64,000 bases of DNA from Bin5 sp022827195 (GCA_965208275.1 OZ242331.1:2046001-2110000), one strand, 5' to 3'. Positions 7,248-16,333 are shown, counted from the first letter of the stretch. The notes: generated by a model not told the origin, from the letters alone. Numbers and translations: made by a program.

Positions 7248-9623
7248 ATGCCCTTCTCCTCGATGCGACCAGCATTATCGTTAGTTTTCTTATTGGCAAC
7301 TGCCCTGGCCGCGTGCGCACAGCCGAATATGTTGCCTGCCACAGGATTGCAGACGCCGGCTGCCAGTGCTGCGGAACACGATACAGGAGGACTTTCCGAC
7401 CAGCTGGCGGCGGCTTACGGCATCGCTGGGGACCCCGCGCGCGGCGTGAGCGTGAAGCTGGTCGAGAGCGGCGGCGAGAATCCTTTGTTCGTTGCTTTTA
7501 CGATCGGTCTTCCCCCGGAAGACGACGATTTCACCCACAAGGTTTCGCTCCACGCGCCGGGGCAGGCCGGTTGGACGGAGCTGGCGCGTACGGACCTGGA
7601 ATGCGTCAGCTATCTTGAAGAGGCGTGGCTGGAACAGGTCCCGGTCGAACCTGAGAGTGTGTGGCTGGCAGCCAAGGGCGGGACGGGCGCCCATGGCGGC
7701 TGCCTTGAACTGCTGCGCTGGGACGGCGAGAGCCTGCAGGTCATGATCAGCGGGTTCAGCAGCAGCCCTGATGCAGGGGCATTGGTCGATTTGAACGGAG
7801 ACGGCCAGCTGGATTTGCGAATCGACAACAGCGACCCCTATGTCTTCTGCTATGCGTGTGGGGTTACGCAGTATTGGGCGCAACTTTTCTATTGGGACGG
7901 GCAGTCGTTCATGGAAGTGGTACCGTCGCCATTGCCAGAGGGATACGGCGAAGAGGTGCGCGACGCGAACAACCTTGCCGTTGAACTGGCACGAGCAAGC
8001 CTGTTTGCCGATGCCCTGGCGCAAATCGAGCAGGCGCAGGCGATGGCCCCGGAAGACGAAACGGTCGCCTGGAACGCGATCTGGATTCGGCACCATTTGG
8101 AGGCGAGCAGGCGCGAGGCTTCGCAGAGCCGGTTTCCGATTCTGGGCCACATGTTTGCCGGCGATTGGGAGGCAGCCCTTGATGCACTTTGGGCCATCGG
8201 CCTGCCGACGTTCGCCAGCGATGTCCCAATTCCCGAAGAGTTTGCGGCAGTAAGCTCTGCCTTGGTCGTCGGAGAGTTCCTGAATCAGTATGCTGATACG
8301 GCGATTGCGCTGCAGCCTGAGCGGGCGGCAATCCACGCCCTCGGCGGCTGGGGCCGCTTCCTGGTCGATCGTAACGACCCCGCGGTCCAGGAACGGCTTC
8401 GAAGGGCGGTAGAGCTTGCCCCGGACGATGCACGCTACAGCGAAATGGCGGCGGCGTTCGAAGGAAGAATCGAAACGGCACCGGTAGCGGCAACTCCTGT
8501 ACCCGCGGCAACCCTCGAAGATCTTGCAGCGGAGCTTGCCGCTGAATACGGCATGGTGCACGACGAGGCGCGCAGTGTAGCGGCGCGGCCGCTCGACAGC
8601 GGCGACGGATTGCCCGTGTTCGTGGCCTTTACCTACGGGCTCCCTCCGGATGACGACAGCTACATGCACAAGGTATCGATCCATGCGGCCGAAGGAGGCC
8701 GGTGGTCGGAATTAGGCCGCGTGGAGCTGGCATGCGTGAACTATTTGGACGAAGACTCGCTGGCGCAGGTAGAGATCGACGCGGCAAGCATCTGGCTGTT
8801 TGTACAGGGTGGGGCAGGCACGCACGGCGGATGCATAGAGTTGCTGCGCTGGGACGGCGAAACGCTTCAAGTAGCGATCAGCAGCTTCAACAGCGTCCCC
8901 GATGCCGGGTACATAGCCGACTTGAACCAGGACGGAAGGCAGGACCTGCTGCTGAACAACAGCGACCCTTACATCTTCTGCTACGCCTGCGGAGTGCAGC
9001 TCTACCAAGCGCGATTCTTTACATGGGACGGGCAGGCGCTTGTCGAAGCGGCTCCGAGGTCGCTTGTCGCGGGCCAGTCCGAGGAAGTGCGCGCATTGAA
9101 CGACGAGTCGGTGGCACTGGCTGAGGCAGGCCTGTACGCGGACGCACTGGCCCAGATCGAGCGGGCCAGCGAGATTGCGCCCGACGATGGGACGATTGGC
9201 TGGAACGCGGTCTGGATTCGCCACCATCTTGAAGTCAGCCGCCAGATCGCCCAGACCAGCCCGTATCCCTTGCTGAGCCACGTCTTTGCCGGAGACTGGA
9301 ACAACGCTTTTGACGCGCTTTGGGCCATCGGACTGCAGCGTTTTTTGAGCGACATTCCGATCCCCGGCGATTCCGCCGCCTTTGGATTCGGAGAAACGGT
9401 GGGAGCGTATCTCGCTCAATACGCGGAACACGCATTGAGGCTGCGCCCTGAGCGGGCGGAGATTCACGCGCTGGGGGCATGGGGACACTATCTGCTCGCA
9501 GGTACCGACCCGGCGGTGACTGCAGGCTTTCAGCGGGCGGCCGAACTGGCGCCAGGCGACCCTCGATTCGGACAGATCGTCGCAGCGCTGGGCGGCGAGC
9601 CTGGCAATAAGGCAGGCGAGTAG
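7248..9623 (+). CDS. Secreted lipoprotein with two tandem copies of a ~377-residue unit
   Basis: A 791-residue protein with a lipoprotein signal: hydrophobic stretch LSLVFLLATALAAC with the lipobox Cys near residue 22. The mature protein consists of two homologous units starting near residues 47 and 424. Each has an N-terminal beta-rich domain with conserved GLPPxDDxxxHKVS, HGGCxELLRWDGE, a calcium-loop-like DLNxDGxxDL, and NSDPYxFCYACGV. A helical TPR-like segment (DALAQIEQA.. APEDETVAWNAIWIRHHLE) and a closing ALGxWGxxL helix follow. Four Cys per unit are conserved. The family is not recognised. Extracytoplasmic attachment is supported, but any catalytic role is not. Confidence 0.75.
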   Translation: MPFSSMRPALSLVFLLATALAACAQPNMLPATGLQTPAASAAEHDTGGLSDQLAAAYGIAGDPARGVSVKLVESGGENPLFVAFTIGLPPEDDDFTHKVSLHAPGQAGWTELARTDLECVSYLEEAWLEQVPVEPESVWLAAKGGTGAHGGCLELLRWDGESLQVMISGFSSSPDAGALVDLNGDGQLDLRIDNSDPYVFCYACGVTQYWAQLFYWDGQSFMEVVPSPLPEGYGEEVRDANNLAVELARASLFADALAQIEQAQAMAPEDETVAWNAIWIRHHLEASRREASQSRFPILGHMFAGDWEAALDALWAIGLPTFASDVPIPEEFAAVSSALVVGEFLNQYADTAIALQPERAAIHALGGWGRFLVDRNDPAVQERLRRAVELAPDDARYSEMAAAFEGRIETAPVAATPVPAATLEDLAAELAAEYGMVHDEARSVAARPLDSGDGLPVFVAFTYGLPPDDDSYMHKVSIHAAEGGRWSELGRVELACVNYLDEDSLAQVEIDAASIWLFVQGGAGTHGGCIELLRWDGETLQVAISSFNSVPDAGYIADLNQDGRQDLLLNNSDPYIFCYACGVQLYQARFFTWDGQALVEAAPRSLVAGQSEEVRALNDESVALAEAGLYADALAQIERASEIAPDDGTIGWNAVWIRHHLEVSRQIAQTSPYPLLSHVFAGDWNNAFDALWAIGLQRFLSDIPIPGDSAAFGFGETVGAYLAQYAEHALRLRPERAEIHALGAWGHYLLAGTDPAVTAGFQRAAELAPGDPRFGQIVAALGGEPGNKAGE

Positions 9624-9674
9624 AATGCGGTGGGCCTGCGGCGCCTGAACGGTCACGGACGGGAGGAGTGGCAA

Positions 9675-10511
9675 TTGCGAACAGTCGACGTTGGGGATGT
9701 GCGCAAGGCGGTCTCCGAGCTCCTGCGCCAGGCGGCGCACAGTTTGCCGGACGACTATCTGGCGGCGATGCGCAGGGCGCGGGGCAAGGAGAAGTCTGCC
9801 ACGGGCCAGCAGATCATCGAACTCCTGCTGGAGAATGCGGCCTACGCGGAGACCGAGACGATTCCGACGTGCCAGGACACGGGAATGGCGATCCTGTTCG
9901 TGGAGGTGGGCCAGGACGTCCATTTCAGCGGAGGAAGGATCGACGATGCCCTGCAGGCGGCAACGAGAGATGCGTACGCCGACCTGCGCAAGTCGGTCGT
10001 GAGCGATCCGCTGCTGCGAGTGAATTCAGGCGACAACACGCCCGCGCTGATCCATTGGGAGATTGTGGCCGGAGACCGTCTTAAGGTCAGCGCACTGCAG
10101 AAGGGCTTCGGGGCCGAGCTGATGAGCCGCGTGCAGATGTTCCCGCCTGCGGTTGGGATTGAAGGCGTGCGCAGCTTTGTGTTGGAGACGGTTGAACGGG
10201 CGGGCCCCAACGCGTGCCCCCCACTCATCGTCGGCGCGGGCATCGGCGGCTCGTTGGACACCGTCGGGATCGCGGCCAAGAAAGCGCTGCTGCGACCGAT
10301 CGGCAGCGTAAACCCCGTTCCTCACCTGGCCGAACTGGAGGCGGAGTTGCTGGAAGCCATCAATGCGCTTGGGATCGGCCCGCAGGGATTGGGCGGCGTC
10401 GTGACCGCGCTGGCGGTGCACGTGGAAACCCTGGCAACGCACATCGCGGCGCTGCCGATGGCGGTAAACCTGAACTGCTCGGCGCCGCGACGGGCGACCC
10501 TGGAGTTGTGA
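9675..10511 (+). CDS. Class I fumarate hydratase, alpha (N-terminal) subunit
   Basis: A 278-residue protein of the iron-sulfur fumarase / L(+)-tartrate dehydratase alpha family. It catalyses reversible hydration of fumarate to malate in the TCA cycle. The three expected [4Fe-4S] Cys ligands are visible in TCQDTG, NACPPLIVGAGIGG and NLNCSAPRRA. The GGSLDTVGIAAKKALLRPIG segment is also diagnostic. The start is TTG at 9675, because a strong GGGAGGAG lies 6 nt upstream; an in-frame GTG at 9630 lacks one. The stop overlaps the beta-subunit ATG (TGATG), so the two are translationally coupled. Confidence 0.9.
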   Translation: MRTVDVGDVRKAVSELLRQAAHSLPDDYLAAMRRARGKEKSATGQQIIELLLENAAYAETETIPTCQDTGMAILFVEVGQDVHFSGGRIDDALQAATRDAYADLRKSVVSDPLLRVNSGDNTPALIHWEIVAGDRLKVSALQKGFGAELMSRVQMFPPAVGIEGVRSFVLETVERAGPNACPPLIVGAGIGGSLDTVGIAAKKALLRPIGSVNPVPHLAELEAELLEAINALGIGPQGLGGVVTALAVHVETLATHIAALPMAVNLNCSAPRRATLEL

Positions 10512-11089
10512 TGACAAGGACGGTCGTTGCCCCGCTCGATGAGGCAACCGTGAAGTCACTGCGGGCCGGAGAGCAGGTCCTGCTCACGGGCCGGATCTAT
10601 ACGGCCAGGGACGCCGCGCATCAGCGCCTCTTCGATGCGATGCAGAGGGGAGAACCGCTGCCGCTGCCTCTTGCCGGCCAGGTCATCTATTACGTTGGGC
10701 CGGCGCCGGCCAAACCGGGCGCCGCGATCGGTCCGGCCGGCCCTACGACAAGCGGCCGGATGGACCCATATACGCTCCCGCTGCTGGAGCGGGGTGTGGC
10801 AGGGCTGATCGGCAAGGGAAGCCGGTCCGAGGAAGTAAAGCGAGCACTCATACAGCATACCGCCGTTTATTTTGCCGCGGTTGGCGGAGCGGCCGCTCTC
10901 CTGGCGCGGCAGATTCGCAGTTGCCGGATTATTGCATACGACGATCTGATGAGCGAGGCAGTTCGCGAGTTGGAGGTTGAAGCCTTTCCACTGTTTGTGA
11001 TCAACGACTGCCACGGCGGCGACGCCTACCGGTCGGCCACAGAAGCCTACCGCAACCGCGCAGCAGACCCTCACGCATCCTCAAAGTGA
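10511..11089 (+). CDS. Class I fumarate hydratase, beta (C-terminal) subunit
   Basis: A 192-residue protein matching the fumarase C-terminal / TtdB family. Visible features are TGRIYTARDAAHQRL, the substrate-binding YYVGPAPAKPG, GPTTSGRMDPYTLPLL and IGKGSRS segments, and VGGAAALLARQI. It completes the active site with the alpha subunit upstream. The ATG overlaps the alpha stop by two bases. The last 19 bp overlap the converging galT. The upstream part of this frame (from 10214) is just the alpha gene in another frame. Confidence 0.9.
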   Translation: MTRTVVAPLDEATVKSLRAGEQVLLTGRIYTARDAAHQRLFDAMQRGEPLPLPLAGQVIYYVGPAPAKPGAAIGPAGPTTSGRMDPYTLPLLERGVAGLIGKGSRSEEVKRALIQHTAVYFAAVGGAAALLARQIRSCRIIAYDDLMSEAVRELEVEAFPLFVINDCHGGDAYRSATEAYRNRAADPHASSK

Positions 11090-12120
11090 ACTTCGCTGGC
11101 GAGCCGCAGCTGATGCGCTGCCTGTTCGGCCGTCAGGTCGCGTTGCGGCGTCGCGAGCATTTCGTAGCCTACCATGAACTTCTTCACCGTGGCTGAGCGC
11201 AGAAGCGGTGGGTAGAAGTGGGCGTGAAGCTGCCAATGGCGGTTGTCGCCTCCAACGGTCGGCGCGGCGTGCCAGCCCATCGAATAGGGAAAACTGGTCG
11301 TAAAGAGATTGTCGTAACGCGTCAGCAGCCGCTTGAGCACATCTGCGAGGGCATCCCTTTCGAACGGTGTCAGGGCGGCCAGCTGCACTACATGCCGGCG
11401 AGGCAGGACCAGGGTTTCGAAGGGCCAGACAGCCCAATAGGGCACCAGCGCCACCCAGGCATCGTTGTCGAGCACAATCCGGGTCCGTTCTGCAAGTTCC
11501 TCTTCCAAATAGTCCAACAACATGGGCGCGCCATGCCGCTTGAAATAAGCGCGCTGCTCGCGGTCCTCTTTGGCGGGTTCAACCGGCAGGCGGCGGGTAG
11601 CCCACACCTGGCCGTGTGGATGCGGGTTGGAACTGCCCATGATCGCGCCCCGATTCTCGAAGATCTGCACATAGTCGATTTGCGGGTCCTGCCCCAGCTC
11701 GGCGGCCTGATCTGCCCAGAGGTCGATCACGCGGCGAATGGCGGGCCGCCCCAAACGCGCCAGGGTCAGGTCATGGCGAGGACTGAAGCAGATAACGCGG
11801 CAGACGCCGGTCTCAGCCTGCGAGTGCAGGAAGCGGCCGGACCTGAACTCGCCGCCAGGCGTGTCGGTCCGCAGCGCGGCGAAATCATTTGAAAAGACAA
11901 AGGTCTGGTCATAGACGGGATTGGTCAATCCGCCTGCGCGCTCGTTGCCGGGACATAGATAGCAATCCGGATCGTAGCGGGGCAGGGGCGGCTGCCGCTT
12001 GCTCTCCGTCTGGCCCTGCCACGGACGTTGCATGCGGTGGGGCGAAACAAGGACCCACTCGCCGGTCAAAGGATTGTGGCGGCGGTGCGGATGCTGTGCA
12101 GGGTCAAAGCGAGCGGTCAT
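11071..12120 (-). CDS. galT: Galactose-1-phosphate uridylyltransferase
   Basis: A 349-residue HIT-superfamily nucleotidyltransferase. The catalytic HPHGQ motif is seen in SNPHPHGQVWA, with the His that forms the UMP intermediate. The N-terminus has HRRHNPLTGEWVLVSPHR and the Cys pair of the metal site in CYLCPGNER. Length matches GalT of the Leloir pathway (UDP-glucose + Gal-1-P exchange). It is the last gene of a minus-strand run with a ROK kinase and a radical SAM protein; the 45-nt gap to the ROK gene allows cotranscription. Confidence 0.93.
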   Translation of the reverse strand: MTARFDPAQHPHRRHNPLTGEWVLVSPHRMQRPWQGQTESKRQPPLPRYDPDCYLCPGNERAGGLTNPVYDQTFVFSNDFAALRTDTPGGEFRSGRFLHSQAETGVCRVICFSPRHDLTLARLGRPAIRRVIDLWADQAAELGQDPQIDYVQIFENRGAIMGSSNPHPHGQVWATRRLPVEPAKEDREQRAYFKRHGAPMLLDYLEEELAERTRIVLDNDAWVALVPYWAVWPFETLVLPRRHVVQLAALTPFERDALADVLKRLLTRYDNLFTTSFPYSMGWHAAPTVGGDNRHWQLHAHFYPPLLRSATVKKFMVGYEMLATPQRDLTAEQAAHQLRLASEVHFEDA

Positions 12121-12165
12121 GCGGACACAGTGCGGAATCCAGGAGGCGGGCGTGACGGGGGTCGG

Positions 12166-13062
12166 CTAGCTGCGTTCACAGGCCTGCTGTGCGAGAGCGA
12201 TCGCGCCCAGGACGCCGGAACGACTGCCCAGTGCCGGCGGGACGATGTAGTCGTCGAGCCCTTCAAGCACGGTCTCGCTCTGAATGTAACCGTTCAGGTG
12301 GGACTTCACTTTCTGACGTACAAGGGGAAAGATATGCTCCTGTTCCATGACACCGCCGCCCATCACGACCATCTTTGGCGACAGGATCATCATGATGTTG
12401 GTGACGCCCCACGCCAGGTAGTGGGCCTCGAGTTGCCAGGCTTCGTGCATGGCGGGAAGCGTTTCGCCGGGCTGTCCCCAACGCGCCTCGAGCGCGGGGC
12501 CGTTGGCCAACCCCTCCCAGCAGTCTCCGTGAAACGGACACGTGCCCGCGAATGAGTCATGCTCCCAGTCATGGGGTATGGCGATGTGGCCCATTTCCGG
12601 GTGGAGCAGACCGTGCATCAGCTTGCCGTCTACCATGCCGCCGCCGCCGATACCGGTGCCGATGGTCAAATAGACAAATGTATCGACGCCCCTGGCCGCA
12701 CCCCAACGATGCTCGCCGAGCGCGGCGACGTTGACATCGGTATCGAATCCGATCGGTAGGCCGAAGGCATCGCGCAACAGCGGCACGACCGGCGTATGGG
12801 CCCATCCCGGCTTGGGCGTATTGGTAATGTAGCCGAAGCTGGGCGACTCCGGCTCCGGGTCGACGGGGCCAAAGGAGGCAACGCCAATCGCGGCGATCTC
12901 ATGCTGCTCCTGCTGTTGCCTGAAGAAGTCGATTACGCGGCCCAACGTGGTGTCCGGCGATTCCGTAGGTAGACGAATTTCGGCAACTATCTCATCCGGT
13001 CCGGAGCCGACCGCGCAGACGAACTTTGTTCCACCTGCTTCGATGCCGCCATAGAGAGTCAT
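12166..13062 (-). CDS. ROK-family sugar kinase, fructokinase-like
   Basis: A 298-residue ROK kinase. The N-terminal ATP-binding loop is GGIEAGGTKF, the catalytic Asp lies in FDTDVNVAALGE, and LTIGTGIGGGGMV is the second phosphate-binding loop. The zinc motif CPFHGDCWEG, with an upstream His in MGHIAIP, and EGLANGPALE are typical of the fructokinase/GmuE branch. It probably phosphorylates fructose or mannose. Its ATG overlaps the stop of the radical SAM gene upstream (ATGA), so it is translationally coupled to it. Confidence 0.87.
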   Translation of the reverse strand: MTLYGGIEAGGTKFVCAVGSGPDEIVAEIRLPTESPDTTLGRVIDFFRQQQEQHEIAAIGVASFGPVDPEPESPSFGYITNTPKPGWAHTPVVPLLRDAFGLPIGFDTDVNVAALGEHRWGAARGVDTFVYLTIGTGIGGGGMVDGKLMHGLLHPEMGHIAIPHDWEHDSFAGTCPFHGDCWEGLANGPALEARWGQPGETLPAMHEAWQLEAHYLAWGVTNIMMILSPKMVVMGGGVMEQEHIFPLVRQKVKSHLNGYIQSETVLEGLDDYIVPPALGSRSGVLGAIALAQQACERS

Positions 13063-14003
13063 TTTGGACAGTACCTCGCTTGCAGCTCCTCTGCCGCCGG
13101 TTTTCCGGCCCGACCGGTAATGCAGCGGGCCTGCCGGGTGAACCCTTCCTGGGACCAGCCAACCTGGTCGCCGTTCCTGTCGTGCAGCCAGTGGTAGAGA
13201 CGAAAGGCCTCCTCCTGGGACCGCCAGTCGTGCCAGCCGGATTCGGCGTAAAGGGCGGGGATGGCCGTGCGCGCGGTGCGCTTGCCGCCGCAGCCGTCGC
13301 CGGCGACGAAACTATCCACAATTACTCGATCGCTTGCGTTGAGCAACAGCTCTCCAAAGGTCTCAACCCCGGAGTACGGCAGGCATGGGCTGACCGTCAC
13401 CTGGGTCGGGATACCGGCCTCGCGTGCCTGGCGGACAGTAGCCAGCCGTTTGCCAATGGAGGGACAGCGCGGCGTAAGGCGTTGACGAACGTCATCGCGA
13501 TCGGTCTCCAGCGAGACATTGAGAAGACATCGATCGCCGAGTGCCGCCATCATGTCAAAGTCCCTTGACGCCAGAGGCGAGCGGGTCTGAACTGCAAGGA
13601 GGCCCGGTGGTCTCTTCACAAATACGGCAAGGCACTGGCGGGTCAACCCGAAGCGGCTCTCGGCCCCTTGGTAGGGGTCGGTCGCGGACGACATAAACAC
13701 GGCTGTTTGCTCGAGCTGGTCCTGAGTTTCCAGCCGGTCCAGTTCGCGTTCCAGCTGCTCGGCAATGCCTACCCGCGGGTATACGTAGTCGCCCCACTCA
13801 TAGCCCCCGTTGTTAAAACGGTGGACGTTCGAGTACCGTACATAACAGTAGCTGCATCCGAAGCGGCACCCAATGTAGGGCTGCAGCGAGTGGCTGAAAC
13901 CGGTGAGGAAGCCGCCGGTGCGCGTCAGTGCGCTGCGGGCCGGTCTCTCGCGTATAACTGCCTGTCCGGGGTGGACGGAGGCGCCGCTTTCCGCCGAAAA
14001 CAT
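13059..14003 (-). CDS. Radical SAM protein of the SplB-like / Rv2578c type
   Basis: A 314-residue protein with the radical SAM cluster motif CRFGCSYC (CxxxCxxC) in LQPYIGCRFGCSYCYV. TDPYQGAE and TRSPLASRD, found in spore-photoproduct-lyase-like radical SAM proteins, are also present. No substrate is known for this subfamily. The frame runs 15 codons further upstream, but the ATG at 14003 lies exactly 6 nt after an extended -10 box. It starts a probable operon with the ROK kinase (overlapping) and galT. Confidence 0.82.
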   Translation of the reverse strand: MFSAESGASVHPGQAVIRERPARSALTRTGGFLTGFSHSLQPYIGCRFGCSYCYVRYSNVHRFNNGGYEWGDYVYPRVGIAEQLERELDRLETQDQLEQTAVFMSSATDPYQGAESRFGLTRQCLAVFVKRPPGLLAVQTRSPLASRDFDMMAALGDRCLLNVSLETDRDDVRQRLTPRCPSIGKRLATVRQAREAGIPTQVTVSPCLPYSGVETFGELLLNASDRVIVDSFVAGDGCGGKRTARTAIPALYAESGWHDWRSQEEAFRLYHWLHDRNGDQVGWSQEGFTRQARCITGRAGKPAAEELQARYCPK

Positions 14004-14009
14004 GACGCA

Positions 14010-14018
14010 AGTATACCA
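14010..14018 (-). promoter_or_regulatory. Extended -10 element (TGG-TATACT) for the radical SAM operon, leaderless
   Basis: On the minus strand TGGTATACT is followed by 6 nt (TGCGTC) and then the ATG at 14003. A transcript starting the usual 6-7 nt after the -10 box would begin at or next to the A of the ATG. No Shine-Dalgarno sequence can fit. It mirrors the promoter of the divergent Nudix gene 20 bp away. Confidence 0.55.
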
Positions 14019-14033
14019 CTTCGGGACGGCAGG

Positions 14034-14042
14034 TGCTATACT
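14034..14042 (+). promoter_or_regulatory. Extended -10 element (TGC-TATACT) for the Nudix gene, leaderless
   Basis: TGCTATACT is followed by 7 nt (TCCCACA) and then the ATG at 14050. This again places the expected start of transcription on the start codon. Both divergent promoters fit within the 46 bp between the two ATGs, so the -10 boxes and any upstream contacts overlap and the two genes may compete for RNA polymerase. Confidence 0.55.
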
Positions 14043-14049
14043 TCCCACA

Positions 14050-14568
14050 ATGAACAGGCGATTTCGCTACTGCCCATATTGTGCCGGCGCGATTGCGGAG
14101 GAGTCGCGCTTCAACGCCGTTCGACCCGTCTGCAAGTCCTGCGGTTTCGTCCAGTTTCATGATCCGAAAGTGGCGGTTATTGCCCTGATCCTTCACGAAG
14201 GGCGCGTCCTGCTGGTGCAACGCGCCGTCGACCCGGCGCAGGGCAAATGGTCGCTGCCGGGAGGCTATATGGACGCCGGAGAAATGCCGCTCGAGGCGCT
14301 GCAGAGGGAGCTGAACGAAGAGGTCGGGCTGACGGTGGAGATTGGTCGCCTCCTGGACATCTTTCCCATGGTAAGCGACCGTGGCGAACGAATTGGGATT
14401 GTCCTGGCCTTTGAAGCGGGCCCGGCAGGCTCTGCGGCCATCCCGTATGTAGCGGACGACGTACAGGCAGCGGGATGGTACCGGCCGGAAGAGATTCCGT
14501 CTGAAATTGCCTTTGATTCGACACGATCTCTCTTACAGCGTTGGATTGAATTGGAGAGCGGTTCCTGA
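14050..14568 (+). CDS. Nudix hydrolase with N-terminal zinc ribbon
   Basis: A 172-residue protein. Two Cys pairs (CPYCAG near residue 9 and CKSCGF near 32) form a zinc ribbon as in NudC-like and ADP-ribose Nudix proteins. The Nudix box is complete: GGYMDAGEMPLEALQREL then NEEVGL (Gx5Ex7REUxEExGU). A preference for NAD(H), ADP-ribose or similar nucleoside diphosphate compounds is likely but not provable. The start is set by the extended -10 box 7 nt upstream. The next gene begins 5 nt after its stop. Confidence 0.88.
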   Translation: MNRRFRYCPYCAGAIAEESRFNAVRPVCKSCGFVQFHDPKVAVIALILHEGRVLLVQRAVDPAQGKWSLPGGYMDAGEMPLEALQRELNEEVGLTVEIGRLLDIFPMVSDRGERIGIVLAFEAGPAGSAAIPYVADDVQAAGWYRPEEIPSEIAFDSTRSLLQRWIELESGS

Positions 14569-14573
14569 TACAG

Positions 14574-15776
14574 ATGCCGGTCGAGCAGCCAGTGTTGAGT
14601 GCAAAAGATAGCAAGGCATCGCCAGGCCAAGAACCGACGACGGTCGCCGGGGGGGGCGGTCCGGACCGCGCGGTCGACGTTTCGTCATCTGCGCTTCCGG
14701 AAACAGCCTGCGACGAACGTCAAGCGGCTGGGCAGACCTGGCTGATCACGGGCGGAGCGGGCTTTCTTGGCATCAACCTCGTGCGCTATCTGCGCAAACG
14801 CGGCATCCGGCCTGTGTCATTGGACATCGTTCCCTTTGACTATCCCGAAAGGGATGCCATCACTGTGGTAGACGGAGACATCCGCGACATCGAAGCGGTG
14901 CGAAAGGCAATGGAGGGCGTGGACCTGGTGGTTCACGCCGCGGCGGCGCTCCCGCTCTACAGCCCCGAGGAGATCTATTCGACCGACATCAACGGCACTC
15001 GCAACGTGCTGCAGGTCGCCCGGGAGGAGGGCATCGGGCGGACGGTCCAGATTTCATCCACCGCCGTATACGGAATCCCCGATCACCATCCGTTGGACGA
15101 AGAGGACCCGTTGGTCGGCGTCGGCCCTTACGGTGAAGCGAAAATCGGGGCAGAGGAGATCTGCCTCGAGTTCCGCCAAGAGGGGATGTGCGTCCCGATC
15201 GTCCGCCCCAAGACCTTTATCGGCCCGGAACGCCTGGGTGTATTTGCGCTGTTCTACGATTGGGCGAAGGACGGCAGGAACTTCCCGATGCTGGGCAGCG
15301 GCAAGAACCGGTATCAACTGCTCGACGTGGAGGACCTGTGCGCCGCGATCTATCTGACAGCGACCCTGCCGGCAGAGCGCGTGAACGACACTTTCAACAT
15401 TGGCGCGACCGAGTTTGCGACGATGAAAGAAGACTACCAGGCAGTGCTCGACTTTGCTGGGCACGGCAAACGGGTCGTCCCGTTGCCGGCGGGCCCCGCG
15501 ATCTGGACGCTGCGCGTGTTGGAGAGGTTGGGACTCTCGCCGCTGTACAAGTGGGTCTATGAGACCGCGGCCACCGACTCATTTGTTTCGGTAGCGAAGG
15601 CGCAGAGAATGTTGGGCTGGCAGCCGAGATACAGCAACAAAGAGGCGCTGGTCCGCAATTTCACATGGTACCTGGAGAACCTGGACAACTTCAAGGACAG
15701 CAGCGGCGTTTCCCATCGCGTGCCGTGGGGCCAGGGAATCCTGAAGCTGGCAAAGCATTTCTTTTTGCTCCCCTGA
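14574..15776 (+). CDS. NAD-dependent epimerase/dehydratase (extended SDR)
   Basis: A 400-residue protein with an N-terminal disordered extension of about 55 residues followed by an extended SDR domain. The cofactor loop is TGGAGFLG, DGDIRD marks the adenine pocket, and the catalytic set is Ser/Thr in QISSTAVYG with YGEAK (YxxxK). Features such as DVEDLCAAIYLT and FNIGATEF are typical of sugar-nucleotide or sterol-type SDRs. It starts 5 nt after the Nudix stop, so they form an operon. The substrate is unknown, a nucleotide-sugar or lipid-linked sugar being most likely. Confidence 0.83.
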   Translation: MPVEQPVLSAKDSKASPGQEPTTVAGGGGPDRAVDVSSSALPETACDERQAAGQTWLITGGAGFLGINLVRYLRKRGIRPVSLDIVPFDYPERDAITVVDGDIRDIEAVRKAMEGVDLVVHAAAALPLYSPEEIYSTDINGTRNVLQVAREEGIGRTVQISSTAVYGIPDHHPLDEEDPLVGVGPYGEAKIGAEEICLEFRQEGMCVPIVRPKTFIGPERLGVFALFYDWAKDGRNFPMLGSGKNRYQLLDVEDLCAAIYLTATLPAERVNDTFNIGATEFATMKEDYQAVLDFAGHGKRVVPLPAGPAIWTLRVLERLGLSPLYKWVYETAATDSFVSVAKAQRMLGWQPRYSNKEALVRNFTWYLENLDNFKDSSGVSHRVPWGQGILKLAKHFFLLP

Positions 15777-15818
15777 ACTTGGAAGCAGGCCAGGCGAAGT
15801 CCAAAGGGACGGCAACTC

Positions 15819-16283
15819 TCATTCTTTGTCCTCACGCGACTCATCCGGGTCCGCTTCCACTTCGATGTCCTGTGTTGACCCGGCTTTGGAATGAGACTCC
15901 TCGAAGTTGCCGGCAAAACGCTGAACCTCATCAGCAGCCGTCCTCAGACCCTGCACCAGCCCATCTTTCAACTCGGCTGCGAGCGCGCTTTCGCGGACGC
16001 GACTGGCTACCCGGGTGGCCTGGTCCTGCAGCTCCTGCCCCTGCTCGCTGCGCCCGAATCGGTTGAGCGCCTCCTCCAGGTTGTCGACGAGTGTCCCCAA
16101 ACAGTCGCGCAGCTCGGCCTCAAGTTGGTGCCGCCGGCTACTGTTCCAGGCACTGCTCACGGCTCCGGCCATCGCTTCGACCAGCCGGTTGACCTCGCGG
16201 GCGATGTCTTCGCCCCCTGCCGTTTCCTGTGGTCCTTCGCTCGCTTCCCTTGCTGCGGTTTCGCCGTTGCGTTCTTCGTCCAT
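15819..16283 (-). CDS. Small acidic, helix-rich protein of unknown function
   Basis: A 154-residue protein, charged at both ends (Glu/Asp-rich tails), with a central region (about 25-125) of amphipathic helices that could form a coiled-coil bundle. No signal peptide or membrane segment. A strong GGAGGA lies 5 nt before the ATG, which supports a real gene. The pattern resembles uncharacterised bacterial helical-bundle proteins. No function can be assigned. Confidence 0.65.
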   Translation of the reverse strand: MDEERNGETAAREASEGPQETAGGEDIAREVNRLVEAMAGAVSSAWNSSRRHQLEAELRDCLGTLVDNLEEALNRFGRSEQGQELQDQATRVASRVRESALAAELKDGLVQGLRTAADEVQRFAGNFEESHSKAGSTQDIEVEADPDESREDKE

Positions 16284-16333
16284 TGCTTCCTCCTATTTGG
16301 CGGCTTTTCTCTCACCAATACGCCGGAAACGGG

